This document shows positions 1-9,646 of a stretch of 64,000 nt of DNA, in pieces. Source of the stretch: Candidatus Nitrospira neomarina. Lineage in GTDB: Bacteria; Nitrospirota; Nitrospiria; Nitrospirales; UBA8639. Below the pieces are notes generated by a model. It made no database searches. It was not told where the DNA came from and saw only the letters and a program-made list of their open reading frames with translations. The translations under genes were made by a program, and so were the position numbers. Numbering within the stretch: position 1 is the stretch's first letter; each line of letters opens with the position of its first letter. The stretch is taken from positions 868,001 through 932,000 of the forward strand of contig NZ_CP116968.1 of the NCBI RefSeq assembly GCF_032051675.1, read 5' to 3'.

Positions 1-1862
1 AAAATCCAGGCGGGATAGGGTGGAAGCTTGAGAGAGACCTGCTCCACATTCTGAACGGTGAGATTGGAGGGAGCCAGGAGTTCTTCCTGATCGCCGGCGG
101 CGAATGTTCCACTATCCAGGCGGGATTCCCAATTCCCTTTTGGAAGTTTGACTAAGGCTAAAGAGGCCTTGTGGTGAAATCCCAGAAGGACCAGTGCCTC
201 GGGCCCCTGTTTCGCACGGCGATGAATAATCAGCAATTGACTTTTCGCATGTGACCCAATCTGGATTTTGTGGCCTTTCACTCCGGTGCCTAATGCGGGA
301 ATAGATTTTCGCAGGTGAATCAACGCCTGGCACCACCGCGCGTGGGTGTGTTGCTGGGGATTGGTCTCAAGACATGGATGAATGATGGAACGATCGAAGG
401 TTTCTTGAGCATAGGGATCAGGAATGTCCGTCCATCCGAATGCGGCAAATTCCCTGGTTCTCCCTTGTCGGACGGCTTCAATTAACGCAGGATCCCCATG
501 GTCGATGAAATACAAAAAAGGAGCGGTTTCGCCGTATTCTTCTCCCATAAATAAAAGAGGAAGATATGGTGAGAGCAGCACGGTGGCATTGGCGACTTTG
601 AGGGCTTCAAAACTCACCAAGCTACTGAGTCGGTCTCCCTGTGCGCGATTGCCGATTTGATCATGATTTTGGGCGCACACCACAAGTTGTGTTGGTGAGC
701 AGGGTTTAAAGGAATTGCCATGTTTCCGTCGCCGGTGTGGAGAATATTGTCCTGAATAGACCACACCTTCCCGTATAGCCTTACCCAGGTCTTTAAGTTG
801 TCCAAAGTCTTCATAGTAGCCCTTACGCTCATTTGTGAGCAGGGCATGCAGGGCATGATGAAAGTCATCGCTCCATTGCGCGTCCAACCCATATCCCCCT
901 CGTGAGGGAGGCGAAATGATGCGGACATCATTCAAATCACTTTCGGCAATGACCTGAACCTGGCGCTTGAGTCGGTCTCCCTCCGTATGAACCGCTTCCC
1001 CGATGTCCTGAAGAAGATGCTTGGCGCTGAAGTCGAAGATGCCGTGAATCGCATCAAGCCGTAACGCATCAATGTGGTATTCATGAATCCAATAGACCGC
1101 ATTGCTGATCATGAAATGTCTGACAGCATCACTATCGGGTCCATCGTAGTTGAGGGCGCTCCCCCATGGGGTTTTATAGGTGTCGGTAAAGTACGGACCA
1201 AAATCACCAAGGTAATTTCCTTCCGGACCCAGGTGGTTGTAGACCACGTCCATGATCACCGCGAGACCCGCTGCATGACAGGCATTGACCAATCGCTTGA
1301 GGCCATCGGGTCCACCATAGTTGTGTTGCGGAGCAAAGAGAAAGGTTCCATCGTATCCCCAGTTTCTGGCCCCAGGACATTGCGCCACCGGCAAGAGTTC
1401 AATGGCGGTAATGCCAATCTGGTCACGCAAATATGGCAGACGGCTGATGATGGCATCAAAGGTTCCATCCTGGGTGAACGTGCCGGTATGGAGCTCGTAA
1501 ATGATGTATTGATCGAGGGGCAGGCCACGCCAAGCTGTATCCGTCCAGGAAAATGCCAAAGGATTGATAATTTCCGAGGGGCCGTGGACACCGTCCGGTT
1601 GGAATCGGGAAGCCGGATCAGGGCGTTCAATGGAGTGATTTAATACATATTGATAGCGGGTGCCTGGAGAAATGTCTTGCAACGTGCCTTTCCAATATCC
1701 AAAAGGTTCCTGGCTAAGGAGGGTCGCTTCCCCGGTACTTCCCATGATTTTGACGGCCACCGACTGGGCCTTCGGTGCCCACACCCGAAACTCCACAGAT
1801 GAGGTGTCGATATATGAGGCGCCCAGGTCTAATTGCCATTCTACTGGCTCTAATTTTTCCAA
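1..1862 (-). CDS. treZ: Malto-oligosyltrehalose trehalohydrolase (3' end beyond left edge)
   Basis: Hydrolyses maltooligosyl-trehalose to release trehalose, the second step of the TreY/TreZ route from glycogen. One uninterrupted minus-strand frame runs from a TTG start at 1862 (preceded by AAGGAGG about 7 nt upstream) to the left edge, so the stop is outside. About 620 codons are visible, close to the full family length. An N-terminal E-set/CBM48 domain (residues ~1-95, with VWAPKAQSV) precedes a GH13 barrel. Catalytic residues expected for GH13 are visible: Asp270 in LRLDAIHG, Glu307 in IAESDLND and Asp401 in NHDQIGNR. The RNWGYDG motif is typical of TreZ and GlgB relatives. Divergent from glgX, so the 1863-2063 gap probably carries both promoters. 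TreY is not in the window. TreZ is preferred over GlgB because of the short N-terminus and the sequence around NHDQIGNR. Confidence 0.9.
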   Translation of the reverse strand, partial: MEKLEPVEWQLDLGASYIDTSSVEFRVWAPKAQSVAVKIMGSTGEATLLSQEPFGYWKGTLQDISPGTRYQYVLNHSIERPDPASRFQPDGVHGPSEIINPLAFSWTDTAWRGLPLDQYIIYELHTGTFTQDGTFDAIISRLPYLRDQIGITAIELLPVAQCPGARNWGYDGTFLFAPQHNYGGPDGLKRLVNACHAAGLAVIMDVVYNHLGPEGNYLGDFGPYFTDTYKTPWGSALNYDGPDSDAVRHFMISNAVYWIHEYHIDALRLDAIHGIFDFSAKHLLQDIGEAVHTEGDRLKRQVQVIAESDLNDVRIISPPSRGGYGLDAQWSDDFHHALHALLTNERKGYYEDFGQLKDLGKAIREGVVYSGQYSPHRRRKHGNSFKPCSPTQLVVCAQNHDQIGNRAQGDRLSSLVSFEALKVANATVLLSPYLPLLFMGEEYGETAPFLYFIDHGDPALIEAVRQGRTREFAAFGWTDIPDPYAQETFDRSIIHPCLETNPQQHTHARWCQALIHLRKSIPALGTGVKGHKIQIGSHAKSQLLIIHRRAKQGPEALVLLGFHHKASLALVKLPKGNWESRLDSGTFAAGDQEELLAPSNLTVQNVEQVSLKLPPYPAWI

Positions 1863-2063
1863 ACGTGGTGCCTCCTTTTTTGGTATTTTTCGATTGAATT
1901 GTTAGCTGGTGGGGGATGAGTGAAGTTTAACAAAAAAGCTGAAGAGCTGTATATGGAACTGCAGGAGCGTCTGATTAGGTTTGCCCCATTTTGAGATATG
2001 CTGTATTATCGTCCCCCGCTATTCCCGATATCCGGAACCCCATATTCAGGAGAGCAGAATATT

Positions 2064-4199
2064 ATGAGAATTTGGCCAGGTCGATCATACCCGCTCGGTG
2101 CCACATGGGACGGGCAGGGAGTTAATTTTGCACTGTTTTCCGAAAATGCAACCGGTGTGGATCTTTGTCTGTTTGACAATGAACTTCAGGAGCAGGAAAC
2201 CCAACGGATTCCTATTGAGGAACGAACGGATCAAGTCTGGCATGTCTATTTACCTGAGGTGCGTCCTGGCCAACTTTATGGATACCGGGTGCATGGGCCC
2301 TATGATCCAGAGGCGGGGCACCGGTTTAATCCTGCCAAACTTCTGATCGATCCGTATGCGAAATCCTTGACGGGTGTTGTGCGATGGTCCGATTCCATGT
2401 TTGGTTACCGTCTTGGCGATCCGGCAGGTGACCTGTCATTCGATGATCGGAACAATGCGGCAAACATTCCTAAAGGGGTGGTCGTCGACCAGGCCTTTAG
2501 CTGGGGAGGAGACCAACGGCTGAATACTCCATGGGAGCAGACGGTCATCTACGAGGTCCACGTCAAGGGAATGACGATGCGGCATCCGGATGTTCCTGAA
2601 GCATTGCGTGGAACCTATGCGGGCTTGGCGTCTCCGGCGATTCTTGAATATTTTCAATCGTTGGGGATTACCGCAGTGGAATTGTTGCCGGTTCACCATT
2701 TTGTGAATGATCTCTATCTGAAAGAGAAGGGCCTCACGAATTATTGGGGGTACAACTCCATCGGGTATTTTGCACCTGACATCCGGTATTCGGCCTTCCC
2801 CGGTGGAGGAGAAAAGGTCGATGAATTCAAATCCATGGTTAGAAAACTTCACAGTTCCGGCATCGAAGTCATCCTGGATGTCGTCTATAACCATACCGGA
2901 GAAGGGAATCACTTCGGGCCGACGTTATCATTCCGGGGAATTGATAACGCCTCCTATTACCGGGTGTCTCCGGACAATCCACGCTATTACATGGATTACA
3001 CCGGCTGTGGAAATACGTTGAATGTCCGACATCCACGGACCTTGCAGTTGATTATGGACAGTTTGCGGTATTGGGTGAATGATATGCATGTGGATGGTTT
3101 CCGGTTTGACCTGGCATCCGCGCTCGCACGGGAATTACATGATGTGGATCGACTCAGCGCCTTTTTTGACATCATTCACCAGGATCCGGTGTTGTCACAG
3201 GTGAAGCTGATCGCCGAACCCTGGGATCTGGGAGAAGGCGGCTATCAGGTGGGAAATTTTCCTCCTGGGTGGGCCGAGTGGAATGGGAAATACCGCGATT
3301 CCATTCGCCGGTATTGGAAAGGAGATGGTGGATTGCTTGGGGAAATTGCCAATCGTTGGTCCGGGAGTAGCGATCTCTACGGAGAAAGTGGGCGACAACC
3401 CTATGCCAGTATAAATTTTGTGACCGCTCATGACGGATTTACCCTCCAGGATTTGGTGTCGTATGACCACAAGCATAATGAAGACAATCAGGAAGGAAAT
3501 CGGGATGGAACCGATGATAATGATAGTTGGAATTGTGGTGTGGAAGGCCCGACGGAGGATCCCGCGATCCAGGAGTTGCGTGACCGGCAGGTCCGGAATT
3601 TTTTCGCAACCTTACTGTTATCCCAGGGAGTACCGATGATCTGTGGCGGGGATGAATTAGGTCGTACGCAACAGGGGAATAATAACGCCTATTGCCAGGA
3701 TAACGAGTTGAGTTGGCTGAATTGGAACCTGACGCGATCCCAACTCGGATTGCTGGACTTTGTGAAGATGCTCATTGACATTAAAAAAACCCATCCGGTG
3801 TTTCAACGACGAAGGTTTTTTCAAGGGCGCCGGATAGAAGATTCGGAAGTGAAGGATGTGGCGTGGTTCGGATCGCATGGAAAAGAAATGTCGCATGAAG
3901 ATTGGCAGATGGGGCATCGAACATTGGGAATACGATTGGCCGGGGACGCCATCGTAGAGAAAGACAGTCAAGGGCGACCGATTGTGGATGAGACGTTTTT
4001 AGTATTGATAAACGCCCATCATGAGGATGTGGACTTCATACTTCCTGCCCACACCAAGTCGGTGCGGTGGGAGTTGGAGTTCGACACCGCTGTACCGGTT
4101 GACAAGAAAAATCCCAAGCATTCGAAATTATTGAAGGGGGGACAACCCTATCATTTAATTTCTCGAGGGCTGGCCTTGTTCCGAACTCCGAAATCCTGA
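2064..4199 (+). CDS. glgX: Glycogen debranching enzyme GlgX (isoamylase type)
   Basis: Cleaves alpha-1,6 branches of phosphorylase-trimmed glycogen in the cytoplasm. An ATG at 1998 is in frame, but ATG 2064 is preferred: it has AGGAGAG 9 nt upstream and gives the usual GlgX N-terminus [19 protein letters not shown]. This start gives 711 aa, normal for the family. An N-terminal CBM48 domain (residues ~10-150) is followed by a GH13 barrel. The GH13 catalytic set is visible: Asp349 in FRFDLAS, Glu385 in IAEPWDLG and Asp457 in [21 protein letters not shown] and [10 protein letters not shown] are characteristic. Works with TreZ and MalQ nearby and with GlgE products made by the 50-56 kb cluster. 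Confidence 0.95.
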   Translation: MRIWPGRSYPLGATWDGQGVNFALFSENATGVDLCLFDNELQEQETQRIPIEERTDQVWHVYLPEVRPGQLYGYRVHGPYDPEAGHRFNPAKLLIDPYAKSLTGVVRWSDSMFGYRLGDPAGDLSFDDRNNAANIPKGVVVDQAFSWGGDQRLNTPWEQTVIYEVHVKGMTMRHPDVPEALRGTYAGLASPAILEYFQSLGITAVELLPVHHFVNDLYLKEKGLTNYWGYNSIGYFAPDIRYSAFPGGGEKVDEFKSMVRKLHSSGIEVILDVVYNHTGEGNHFGPTLSFRGIDNASYYRVSPDNPRYYMDYTGCGNTLNVRHPRTLQLIMDSLRYWVNDMHVDGFRFDLASALARELHDVDRLSAFFDIIHQDPVLSQVKLIAEPWDLGEGGYQVGNFPPGWAEWNGKYRDSIRRYWKGDGGLLGEIANRWSGSSDLYGESGRQPYASINFVTAHDGFTLQDLVSYDHKHNEDNQEGNRDGTDDNDSWNCGVEGPTEDPAIQELRDRQVRNFFATLLLSQGVPMICGGDELGRTQQGNNNAYCQDNELSWLNWNLTRSQLGLLDFVKMLIDIKKTHPVFQRRRFFQGRRIEDSEVKDVAWFGSHGKEMSHEDWQMGHRTLGIRLAGDAIVEKDSQGRPIVDETFLVLINAHHEDVDFILPAHTKSVRWELEFDTAVPVDKKNPKHSKLLKGGQPYHLISRGLALFRTPKS

Positions 4200-4353
4200 C
4201 GAGAGGCACGTCATGGTCACCAACCCTTGGGCCCGATGTAACCCTTAAGCATAGGAATGAATCAACCGCTATGCCCCACGCCACGGCCATATGGCCAAGC
4301 GGTGAGGGAGACATAGGCCTTTATGAGAAAACGGCCCATCTGGCCTCAGTACG

Positions 4354-4581
4354 CTAAACAACAAATTTTTTGCTGCGCTCCACCATGCCGGTGACCGCTT
4401 CTTTGGCATCTTCTGCAAATTCTCCGGCCCGTTCGCTGGCGTCTTCCATCATATTCTTTAATTGACGACGGGTTCGGGATCCCGACTGAGGAGCCATCAA
4501 CAGACCAAGTCCGGTTCCGAGAACCACTCCGACCATAAGAGAAACCCCAGCGAGTAAAACATATCGTGTGTCGTTATCCAT
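4354..4581 (-). CDS. YtxH-domain small membrane protein
   Basis: A 75-aa protein with one N-terminal transmembrane helix (residues ~7-30) followed by GLLMAPQSGSRTRRQL, the glycine/MAP/SG signature of YtxH-type proteins (often named gas vesicle or general stress proteins). The C-terminal half is a charged amphipathic helix (ERAGEFAEDAKEAV). GGAGG lies 9 nt before the ATG. Probably cotranscribed with the DUF2934 gene just upstream on the same strand (about 50 nt gap). Function is unknown; members are often stress induced, but nothing here shows that directly. Confidence 0.8.
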   Translation of the reverse strand: MDNDTRYVLLAGVSLMVGVVLGTGLGLLMAPQSGSRTRRQLKNMMEDASERAGEFAEDAKEAVTGMVERSKKFVV

Positions 4582-4631
4582 GTGAGATGCCCTCCATTAG
4601 TGTGAAGTCAGTGAGTAATCGTGTTCAACAA

Positions 4632-4979
4632 TCAAGGTTCCATTTGTCTACTATGTGGCGGAGGCTGCTTCAAGAGTATCTCACGCTCGGCTTGAAGCCA
4701 ATCTTCCCAATCACTGCCATGTTGGCCTCCGCGACGGTGATGAATTTCATAGGCGCGTCGGGCAATACGTTCCCGCAATTCCTCGGATAGGGCCATTGAA
4801 GGACCAGGATAGGAGACTTCAGGTTCCTTGTGAATCGCCTGAGACGACGTCTGGCGCTTGGTCGTGGCTGGGTTCACAGATTTGCTGCTGGTTTTTTTTG
4901 CGGTCTTGGCTTCAGGTGTCGCTTTTTTTGTGGTGGACGGCTTTTTCTTCGGTTTCTCGTCTGGTGTTTTAGGGGGCAT
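4632..4979 (-). CDS. DUF2934 protein with Lys/Thr/Ser-rich N-terminus
   Basis: The ATG at 4979 is chosen because AAAGGAA lies directly upstream; a longer in-frame start at 5027 has no such support. Residues 1-65 form a low-complexity basic segment (KPKKKPSTTKKATPEAKTAK), probably disordered and possibly nucleic-acid binding. The C-terminal ~45 residues match the DUF2934 pattern: LRERIARRAYEIHHRRGG followed by DWEDWLQAEREI. DUF2934 has no known function and is common in soil and nitrifying bacteria. It sits directly upstream of the ytxH-like gene and may share its transcript. Confidence 0.75.
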   Translation of the reverse strand: MPPKTPDEKPKKKPSTTKKATPEAKTAKKTSSKSVNPATTKRQTSSQAIHKEPEVSYPGPSMALSEELRERIARRAYEIHHRRGGQHGSDWEDWLQAEREILLKQPPPHSRQMEP

Positions 4980-5515
4980 GTTTCCTTTCTCAGCTCCTAT
5001 GCTTGTCTGACCTTTGGGGGACCCCATTCCGACTCATTTATAGCCTTATTGTACCGGAATTTTGGTTCTTCGTCCAAGCTGTTGGGCGAGGTTTTGCTTT
5101 TTTTTCGAGGCTATCGCCGTGTCGTGAAAGAACGAAAAGGCATTCTCCCAGGGAGTGGGTGGAAACGTTCCTATGGAAACAATCAGGTGTGTATAGTACG
5201 TGGCATTTTTTGACGTTTCGGATCGATATTTTCAGGAGTGAACAACGAGGTTTTGCAGAAGACACAAGATTGATCTTCCCTTACAATTACAACGATAAAG
5301 TCTTAAGGGAAGTAAGAGACCGTTGGGAGGGGAGTGATACTCTTTCAGAATGGATGGTTGGGCCAATCTTCTGATACGAAGTGCCGAACAACATATGGTG
5401 GAGCCATGGTGCTTCAGCAAGACACTCTCATGAGCCGGATGCAACCAAACAGGGTATGAGGGATGGTTAGTAACTATGTCCGCAACAGCTGCCATCAAGG
5501 ACCGTATCTTTTTGA
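4980..5515. other. Intergenic region upstream of malQ
   Basis: No supportable gene over 536 bases. The plus-strand ORF at 5003-5374 and the antisense ORFs read as low-complexity shadows with no family features. The region must hold the divergent promoters of the DUF2934 gene (minus) and malQ (plus). I do not see a convincing operator. Confidence 0.5.
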
Positions 5516-7750
5516 ATGACAACCATGAATAACTTTGAACTTGCCACGAAGCCGATTTGGCAGTTAGGCCGGCAGTATGGCATTGAACCGGTTTATGTTG
5601 ATGGTTTAGGTGTTGAGCGGCAGGTTAGGGTGCCTCATCTTCAACAAGTCCTGGCAAGCATGGGGGTGAAGGCCTCATCGAAGAAGGAAATACTTGACTC
5701 GCTTGCTCATGCGGTTTCCCGAACCTGGACACAGGTCATTGATTCAGTTGTGGTGCGGTATCCTTCTGATGCTCCGTTCATGTTGGCTCTGTCCCTTCCT
5801 CTTGGGAACATCAGTTTGGAGAAGATTTCCCTTGTCATCCAGGTGACGGATGAGAAGGGGGGCACCCGGCGTCTATCTCTGCCAGGATCCAGGGGCAAGG
5901 TGACATCCGAGAAGGCGATCCGTGGTGTGAAATATGTCCAGGTTCATTTTCCTCTTTCGGGGAAATTTTCACTTGGATATTTCCGTCTTTCAGTCCGTGT
6001 GAAGCTGCATTCAGAGCGAATAGTGGAGGGACGGGCCCTGCTCATAGTGGCACCCAAGAAATGTTATCTCCCCCCTTCACCCAAACGGGCTTGGGGAATT
6101 TCGCTCCAACTCTATGGTTTACGGTCCCACAGAAACTGGGGAATTGGAGATTTTCGAGATTTAGAAGAGGTCATGAAGGTGGCGGGGACTCGTTGGGGAG
6201 TCGCCACCATCGGGGTCAACCCTCTCCATATCCCGGCGGTGGGATTAACGAGTCCCTATTCTCCGTCCAGCCGTCTCTTTTGGAACCCTGTGTACTTGAA
6301 CCTGGAGGGGGTGGAGGAGTGGCGGACGTCTGCAGGGCTTCGTCAAAAAGCCAAGAGTGCAAAATTCCAGCGTCGCCTCCAACAGTTTCGAGAGAGTCCA
6401 TTGGTCGATTATGAGGCCGTAGGGAAACTGAAATGGACCATTCTCGAAGAACTATTCCGAGTGTTTCGACGACACCATCTCCAGCCTAAGCATCCTACGG
6501 CACGTGGAAAGGCATTTACCAGATTTGTGTACGGGTTCAATCCCCATCTGACCATGTTTTGTACATTTCAGGCTTTGACAGAGCGCCTGGGAACGGTGGC
6601 GTGGCGTACCTGGCCGAACTCCTTCCGGCATCCCCAGTCACCTGATGTGGAAGTGTTTCAACGAGCCCATGCCACTCGGATCCAATTTTATCAATATGTT
6701 CAATGGTTATGTGAGCTGCAATTACAGAACCTCGATCATGTTGCCAAGAAACATGCGTTGTCGTTCCGGCTGTATCACGATCTACCGGTTGGTATTCATC
6801 CCGAGGGAGCCGATGCCTGGGTCTTTCAAGGTCAGCTTGCCTCAGACATCACCGTTGGCGCGCCGCCGGACTCCTTTAATCTGAATGGACAAAGTTGGGG
6901 ACTGGTTGTTCCCAATCCCGTTCGATTGCGGGAAGATGGCTATCGCTTTCTTCGAGAAACCTTTCGGCAAAATATGCGACATGGAGGTGTCCTCAGAATC
7001 GACCATGCCTTGGGGCTGTTTCGAATGTTCTGGGTTCCTCAAGGCGGAACAGGAAAGGATGGCGTGTATGTCAAGAGCTATGTGGATGAAATATTGGCGG
7101 TCCTGGCTTTAGAAAGTGTGCGACGAAAAGTGATGGTGGTTGGGGAAGACCTGGGTGCGGTCACTCCTGTCATTCGGGAAAAATTAGATGCCGCCGGGCT
7201 TCTATCCTACCGCTTGCTATTTTTTGAACGAGAACATGGGGGGGAGATGACCCCTCCACATGCCTATCCTGAGCAGGCGCTTGTGGCCGCAACCACACAT
7301 GATCTTCCTACGCTCAAAGGTTTTTGGGTTGGACGAGATATCATGATCAAGCAAGCAGGGGGGGTATATCTCAGAAAAAAAGATTGCAAGCAAGACCGGC
7401 AGCAGCGGGCGGAAGATCGGAAACAATTATGGGAGGCCTTACATCGGGAGGGCCTCTGTTCTACCGAGCCAATTCCCCCTAACCTTTCTGACGATATGCT
7501 TCAAGCCATGTACCGGTATTTAGCCAGGACACCCTCCCGCCTGCTCATCGTGCAGCTTGAAGATTTGTTGGCGGAGCTTGATACGCCTAATCTGCCTGGA
7601 GCACCGGAATCAGTCTATCCTTCCTGGCGCGTGCGGATCGGGCGAGACTTGACTGCTTGGCTCAATGATCCGGCCATCCTGCGCTTTACTAAGGCCATGC
7701 AGCGTGAACGACGGAAAGGTGGACGTGGCCACCAAATAGGCAGGGAATAG
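5516..7750 (+). CDS. malQ: 4-alpha-glucanotransferase (amylomaltase)
   Basis: Transfers alpha-1,4-glucan segments between maltodextrins (GH77), recycling short chains left by debranching. At 744 aa it is the long form, with an N-terminal extension (~1-190) ahead of the barrel, as in the enterobacterial MalQ type. GH77 landmarks: GLRSHRNWGIGDF (~207-219), LTSPYSPSSRLFWNP, Asp496 in LRIDHALGLFRMFW (nucleophile), Glu544 in VVGEDLG (acid/base) and Asp596 in TTHDLPTL. The start is uncertain: ATG 5516 has only a distant AGGA, and a second ATG lies three codons in. Fits with glgX and treZ upstream as a glucan-processing group. Confidence 0.93.
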   Translation: MTTMNNFELATKPIWQLGRQYGIEPVYVDGLGVERQVRVPHLQQVLASMGVKASSKKEILDSLAHAVSRTWTQVIDSVVVRYPSDAPFMLALSLPLGNISLEKISLVIQVTDEKGGTRRLSLPGSRGKVTSEKAIRGVKYVQVHFPLSGKFSLGYFRLSVRVKLHSERIVEGRALLIVAPKKCYLPPSPKRAWGISLQLYGLRSHRNWGIGDFRDLEEVMKVAGTRWGVATIGVNPLHIPAVGLTSPYSPSSRLFWNPVYLNLEGVEEWRTSAGLRQKAKSAKFQRRLQQFRESPLVDYEAVGKLKWTILEELFRVFRRHHLQPKHPTARGKAFTRFVYGFNPHLTMFCTFQALTERLGTVAWRTWPNSFRHPQSPDVEVFQRAHATRIQFYQYVQWLCELQLQNLDHVAKKHALSFRLYHDLPVGIHPEGADAWVFQGQLASDITVGAPPDSFNLNGQSWGLVVPNPVRLREDGYRFLRETFRQNMRHGGVLRIDHALGLFRMFWVPQGGTGKDGVYVKSYVDEILAVLALESVRRKVMVVGEDLGAVTPVIREKLDAAGLLSYRLLFFEREHGGEMTPPHAYPEQALVAATTHDLPTLKGFWVGRDIMIKQAGGVYLRKKDCKQDRQQRAEDRKQLWEALHREGLCSTEPIPPNLSDDMLQAMYRYLARTPSRLLIVQLEDLLAELDTPNLPGAPESVYPSWRVRIGRDLTAWLNDPAILRFTKAMQRERRKGGRGHQIGRE

Positions 7751-7855
7751 GCTTTGGGAGCGTTTAAGAGTAAGGATGGACAGCCAGATGGTCTCCCATG
7801 AGTCAAATACGGTGTCTCGCCGGAATGTCAGTTGCGTGATGTGTAGGAGGATACT

Positions 7856-7927
7856 ATGATCAACGATTGGCGTGGTCCGATGCCCATCGGGTCTGATGGG
7901 GAAAACGAGGCGTTTCGTCTAAGTTAG
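7856..7927 (+). CDS. Putative 23-aa micro-ORF (possible leader)
   Basis: A short ORF beginning MINDWRGPMPIG, with a strong AGGAGG 5 nt before its ATG and ending 30 nt before the downstream channel gene. Nothing in it is recognisable. It could be a leader peptide, a small protein or a chance ORF after a Shine-Dalgarno-like run. The main reason to list it is that its ribosome site is much better than that of the gene that follows. Confidence 0.25.
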   Translation: MINDWRGPMPIGSDGENEAFRLS

Positions 7928-7957
7928 GTCGATACCGAAGAGAGGACGATCCTTCAT

Positions 7958-8806
7958 ATGCAAGAGAAAAAGTTGACGATGGCCGGGTGGGTGGATGGCT
8001 TAACCGACGCGGTTACCGCGAGCCTGGCTCAAATTATTGCTTATTTGCCAACCCTGATTTTGGCGTGCATGTTGTTGGGACTTGGTTATGTGTTGGCCAG
8101 GCTGGTTTGTGTCGTGGTGACCCGCTTGTTGCAATTGATGGGGTTTGACCGTTTGCTGAGTCGAACTGCGGTGCAAACCTTATTGGAGCGATCAGGAACC
8201 AAGCAGAAAAGTTCTGAAATTTTGGGGATGATTGGTTTTTGGATTATTTTCCTGGTTTTTCTCATACAAGCGTCCGACACCCTCAGCTTGACGATGGTCT
8301 CGGATGCCTTGACGAGTATTGCCTATTATATTCCCAAAGTCGGGATTGCGGTGTTGGTGCTGGTTTTGGGTTTAATTGCCGCGAATTTTGTTCGTGAGTT
8401 GATTACCATGACGTGTAGTTCGGCAGGAATTACCCACGGGACCATGGTGGCCCAAGCCGTCTATGTGGCGGTCGTGTTGTTGATTGTGGTGACGGCCATT
8501 GACGCACTCGGCATTAATACGGAATTGTTGAACAATACCATTGTCATCCTCTTAGCAGGATTGATTGGGGGTGCGGCATTGTCGTTTGGGTTAGGGTCAC
8601 GAACCGCTGTGGCCAATCTCATTGCCGCCCATTATTTAGGATCAATGGTTCGAGTGGGCATGACCGTAAAAATTGGAGAGAACCAAGGAACCGTGGTTGC
8701 GGTCACACCAATTTCGGTCGTGTTAGAAACCCGGGAAGGCCGGGTCATCGTTCCTGCGACTCAGGTGACCGAATCCACAGCCGTCATTACCCATCCCGAG
8801 CATTAG
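7958..8806 (+). CDS. MscS-like small-conductance channel with conserved TM-helix repeats
   Basis: A 282-aa inner-membrane protein. Four or five hydrophobic helices are visible (residues ~25-55, ~85-110, ~125-150, ~165-190, ~195-225). The pore-lining and beta-domain signature of MscS relatives follows: GGAALSFGLGSRTAVANLIA, then MVRVGMTVKIGENQGTVVAVTPISVVLETREG. The GLGSRTAVANLIA helix resembles the CmpX/YbdG-like branch rather than canonical MscS. An alternative start is ATG 7979. It is three bases upstream of the MgtE-N/CBS gene, so it probably leads an operon with the magnesium genes. Likely role: relief of osmotic stress or ion-linked signalling. Gating has not been shown. Confidence 0.8.
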   Translation: MQEKKLTMAGWVDGLTDAVTASLAQIIAYLPTLILACMLLGLGYVLARLVCVVVTRLLQLMGFDRLLSRTAVQTLLERSGTKQKSSEILGMIGFWIIFLVFLIQASDTLSLTMVSDALTSIAYYIPKVGIAVLVLVLGLIAANFVRELITMTCSSAGITHGTMVAQAVYVAVVLLIVVTAIDALGINTELLNNTIVILLAGLIGGAALSFGLGSRTAVANLIAAHYLGSMVRVGMTVKIGENQGTVVAVTPISVVLETREGRVIVPATQVTESTAVITHPEH

Positions 8807-8809
8807 CAT

Positions 8810-9646
8810 ATGGAACTCGAACATCGGTTGACTCTGGGGTATTTGCAGGCCCATCCCGTGGAAGCGGCTCGTCATTTGGAATCGCTGGATCCTCATGAAG
8901 CGGCTTCGCTCCTGGAGACCTTACCTGGGGAAGAAATCGCTGGTGTGTTAGAGCATTGTTTGCCGGTGTCCACGGGCAAAATCATCGAAGAGCTTTCGAA
9001 AGATCTTGGAGCAAATGTCTTAGGCGCCATGAATGCCACATCGGCAATCGGGGTTCTTCGACAATTTGAGGAACCTGTTCGTCAGGACATATTGGACCGG
9101 TTAGATAATCCAATGGGAGCGACCCTTCGCCGTGCTTTGCGGTATTCACCCAACACGGCCGGAAGTTTAGCGGATCCTCAGGTGTTTACCCTCCCACCTG
9201 ATATTGCTGTCGAAGAGGCCATCGACCGTATTCGTACCTATGGCCAGAAAGCCATGTACTATGTCTACGTCATCGATCGCGATAGTAAATTGGAAGGTGT
9301 CATCACATTGAGGCAACTGCTCATTGATCGGTCTGATCATTTAGTCGGAACATTGATGGAGACTCAGATCACCACCTTATCAGCAGAAGCCAATCTGGAA
9401 GAAATCCTCAAACATTCTGAGTGGAGCCGGTTTCATACCCTGCCGGTGGTGGATCGGTGGGGAACATTTTTTGGAGCTCTGCGATATCGGATGTTACGAA
9501 GGATTGAGAAAGATGTCGGAGGCAAGGCCCCGTTGGGATCGGTGAGTGATTCGCTCATGCAACTTTGGGAAGTCTATTCGTTAACGGGCATTCGCTTAAT
9601 GACCGATGTGGCGGAGACGCTACAGGAACGGAACAAAATAGGGTGA
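8810..9646 (+). CDS. Soluble MgtE-N and CBS-pair protein
   Basis: A 278-aa protein without transmembrane segments. Residues ~1-125 form the alpha-helical superhelix of MgtE N-domains (HPVEAARHLESLDPHEAASLL), and ~130-250 form a CBS pair (YYVYVIDRDSKLEGVITLR, RFHTLPVVDRWGTFFGALR). This is the cytosolic half of an Mg2+-gated MgtE channel without its pore. It starts three bases after the MscS-like gene, and its TGA overlaps the GTG start of full-length mgtE, so the two are translationally coupled. It may be a regulatory subunit or sensor for the channel. The CBS pair may bind Mg2+ or an adenine nucleotide, which cannot be read from the sequence. Confidence 0.85.
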   Translation: MELEHRLTLGYLQAHPVEAARHLESLDPHEAASLLETLPGEEIAGVLEHCLPVSTGKIIEELSKDLGANVLGAMNATSAIGVLRQFEEPVRQDILDRLDNPMGATLRRALRYSPNTAGSLADPQVFTLPPDIAVEEAIDRIRTYGQKAMYYVYVIDRDSKLEGVITLRQLLIDRSDHLVGTLMETQITTLSAEANLEEILKHSEWSRFHTLPVVDRWGTFFGALRYRMLRRIEKDVGGKAPLGSVSDSLMQLWEVYSLTGIRLMTDVAETLQERNKIG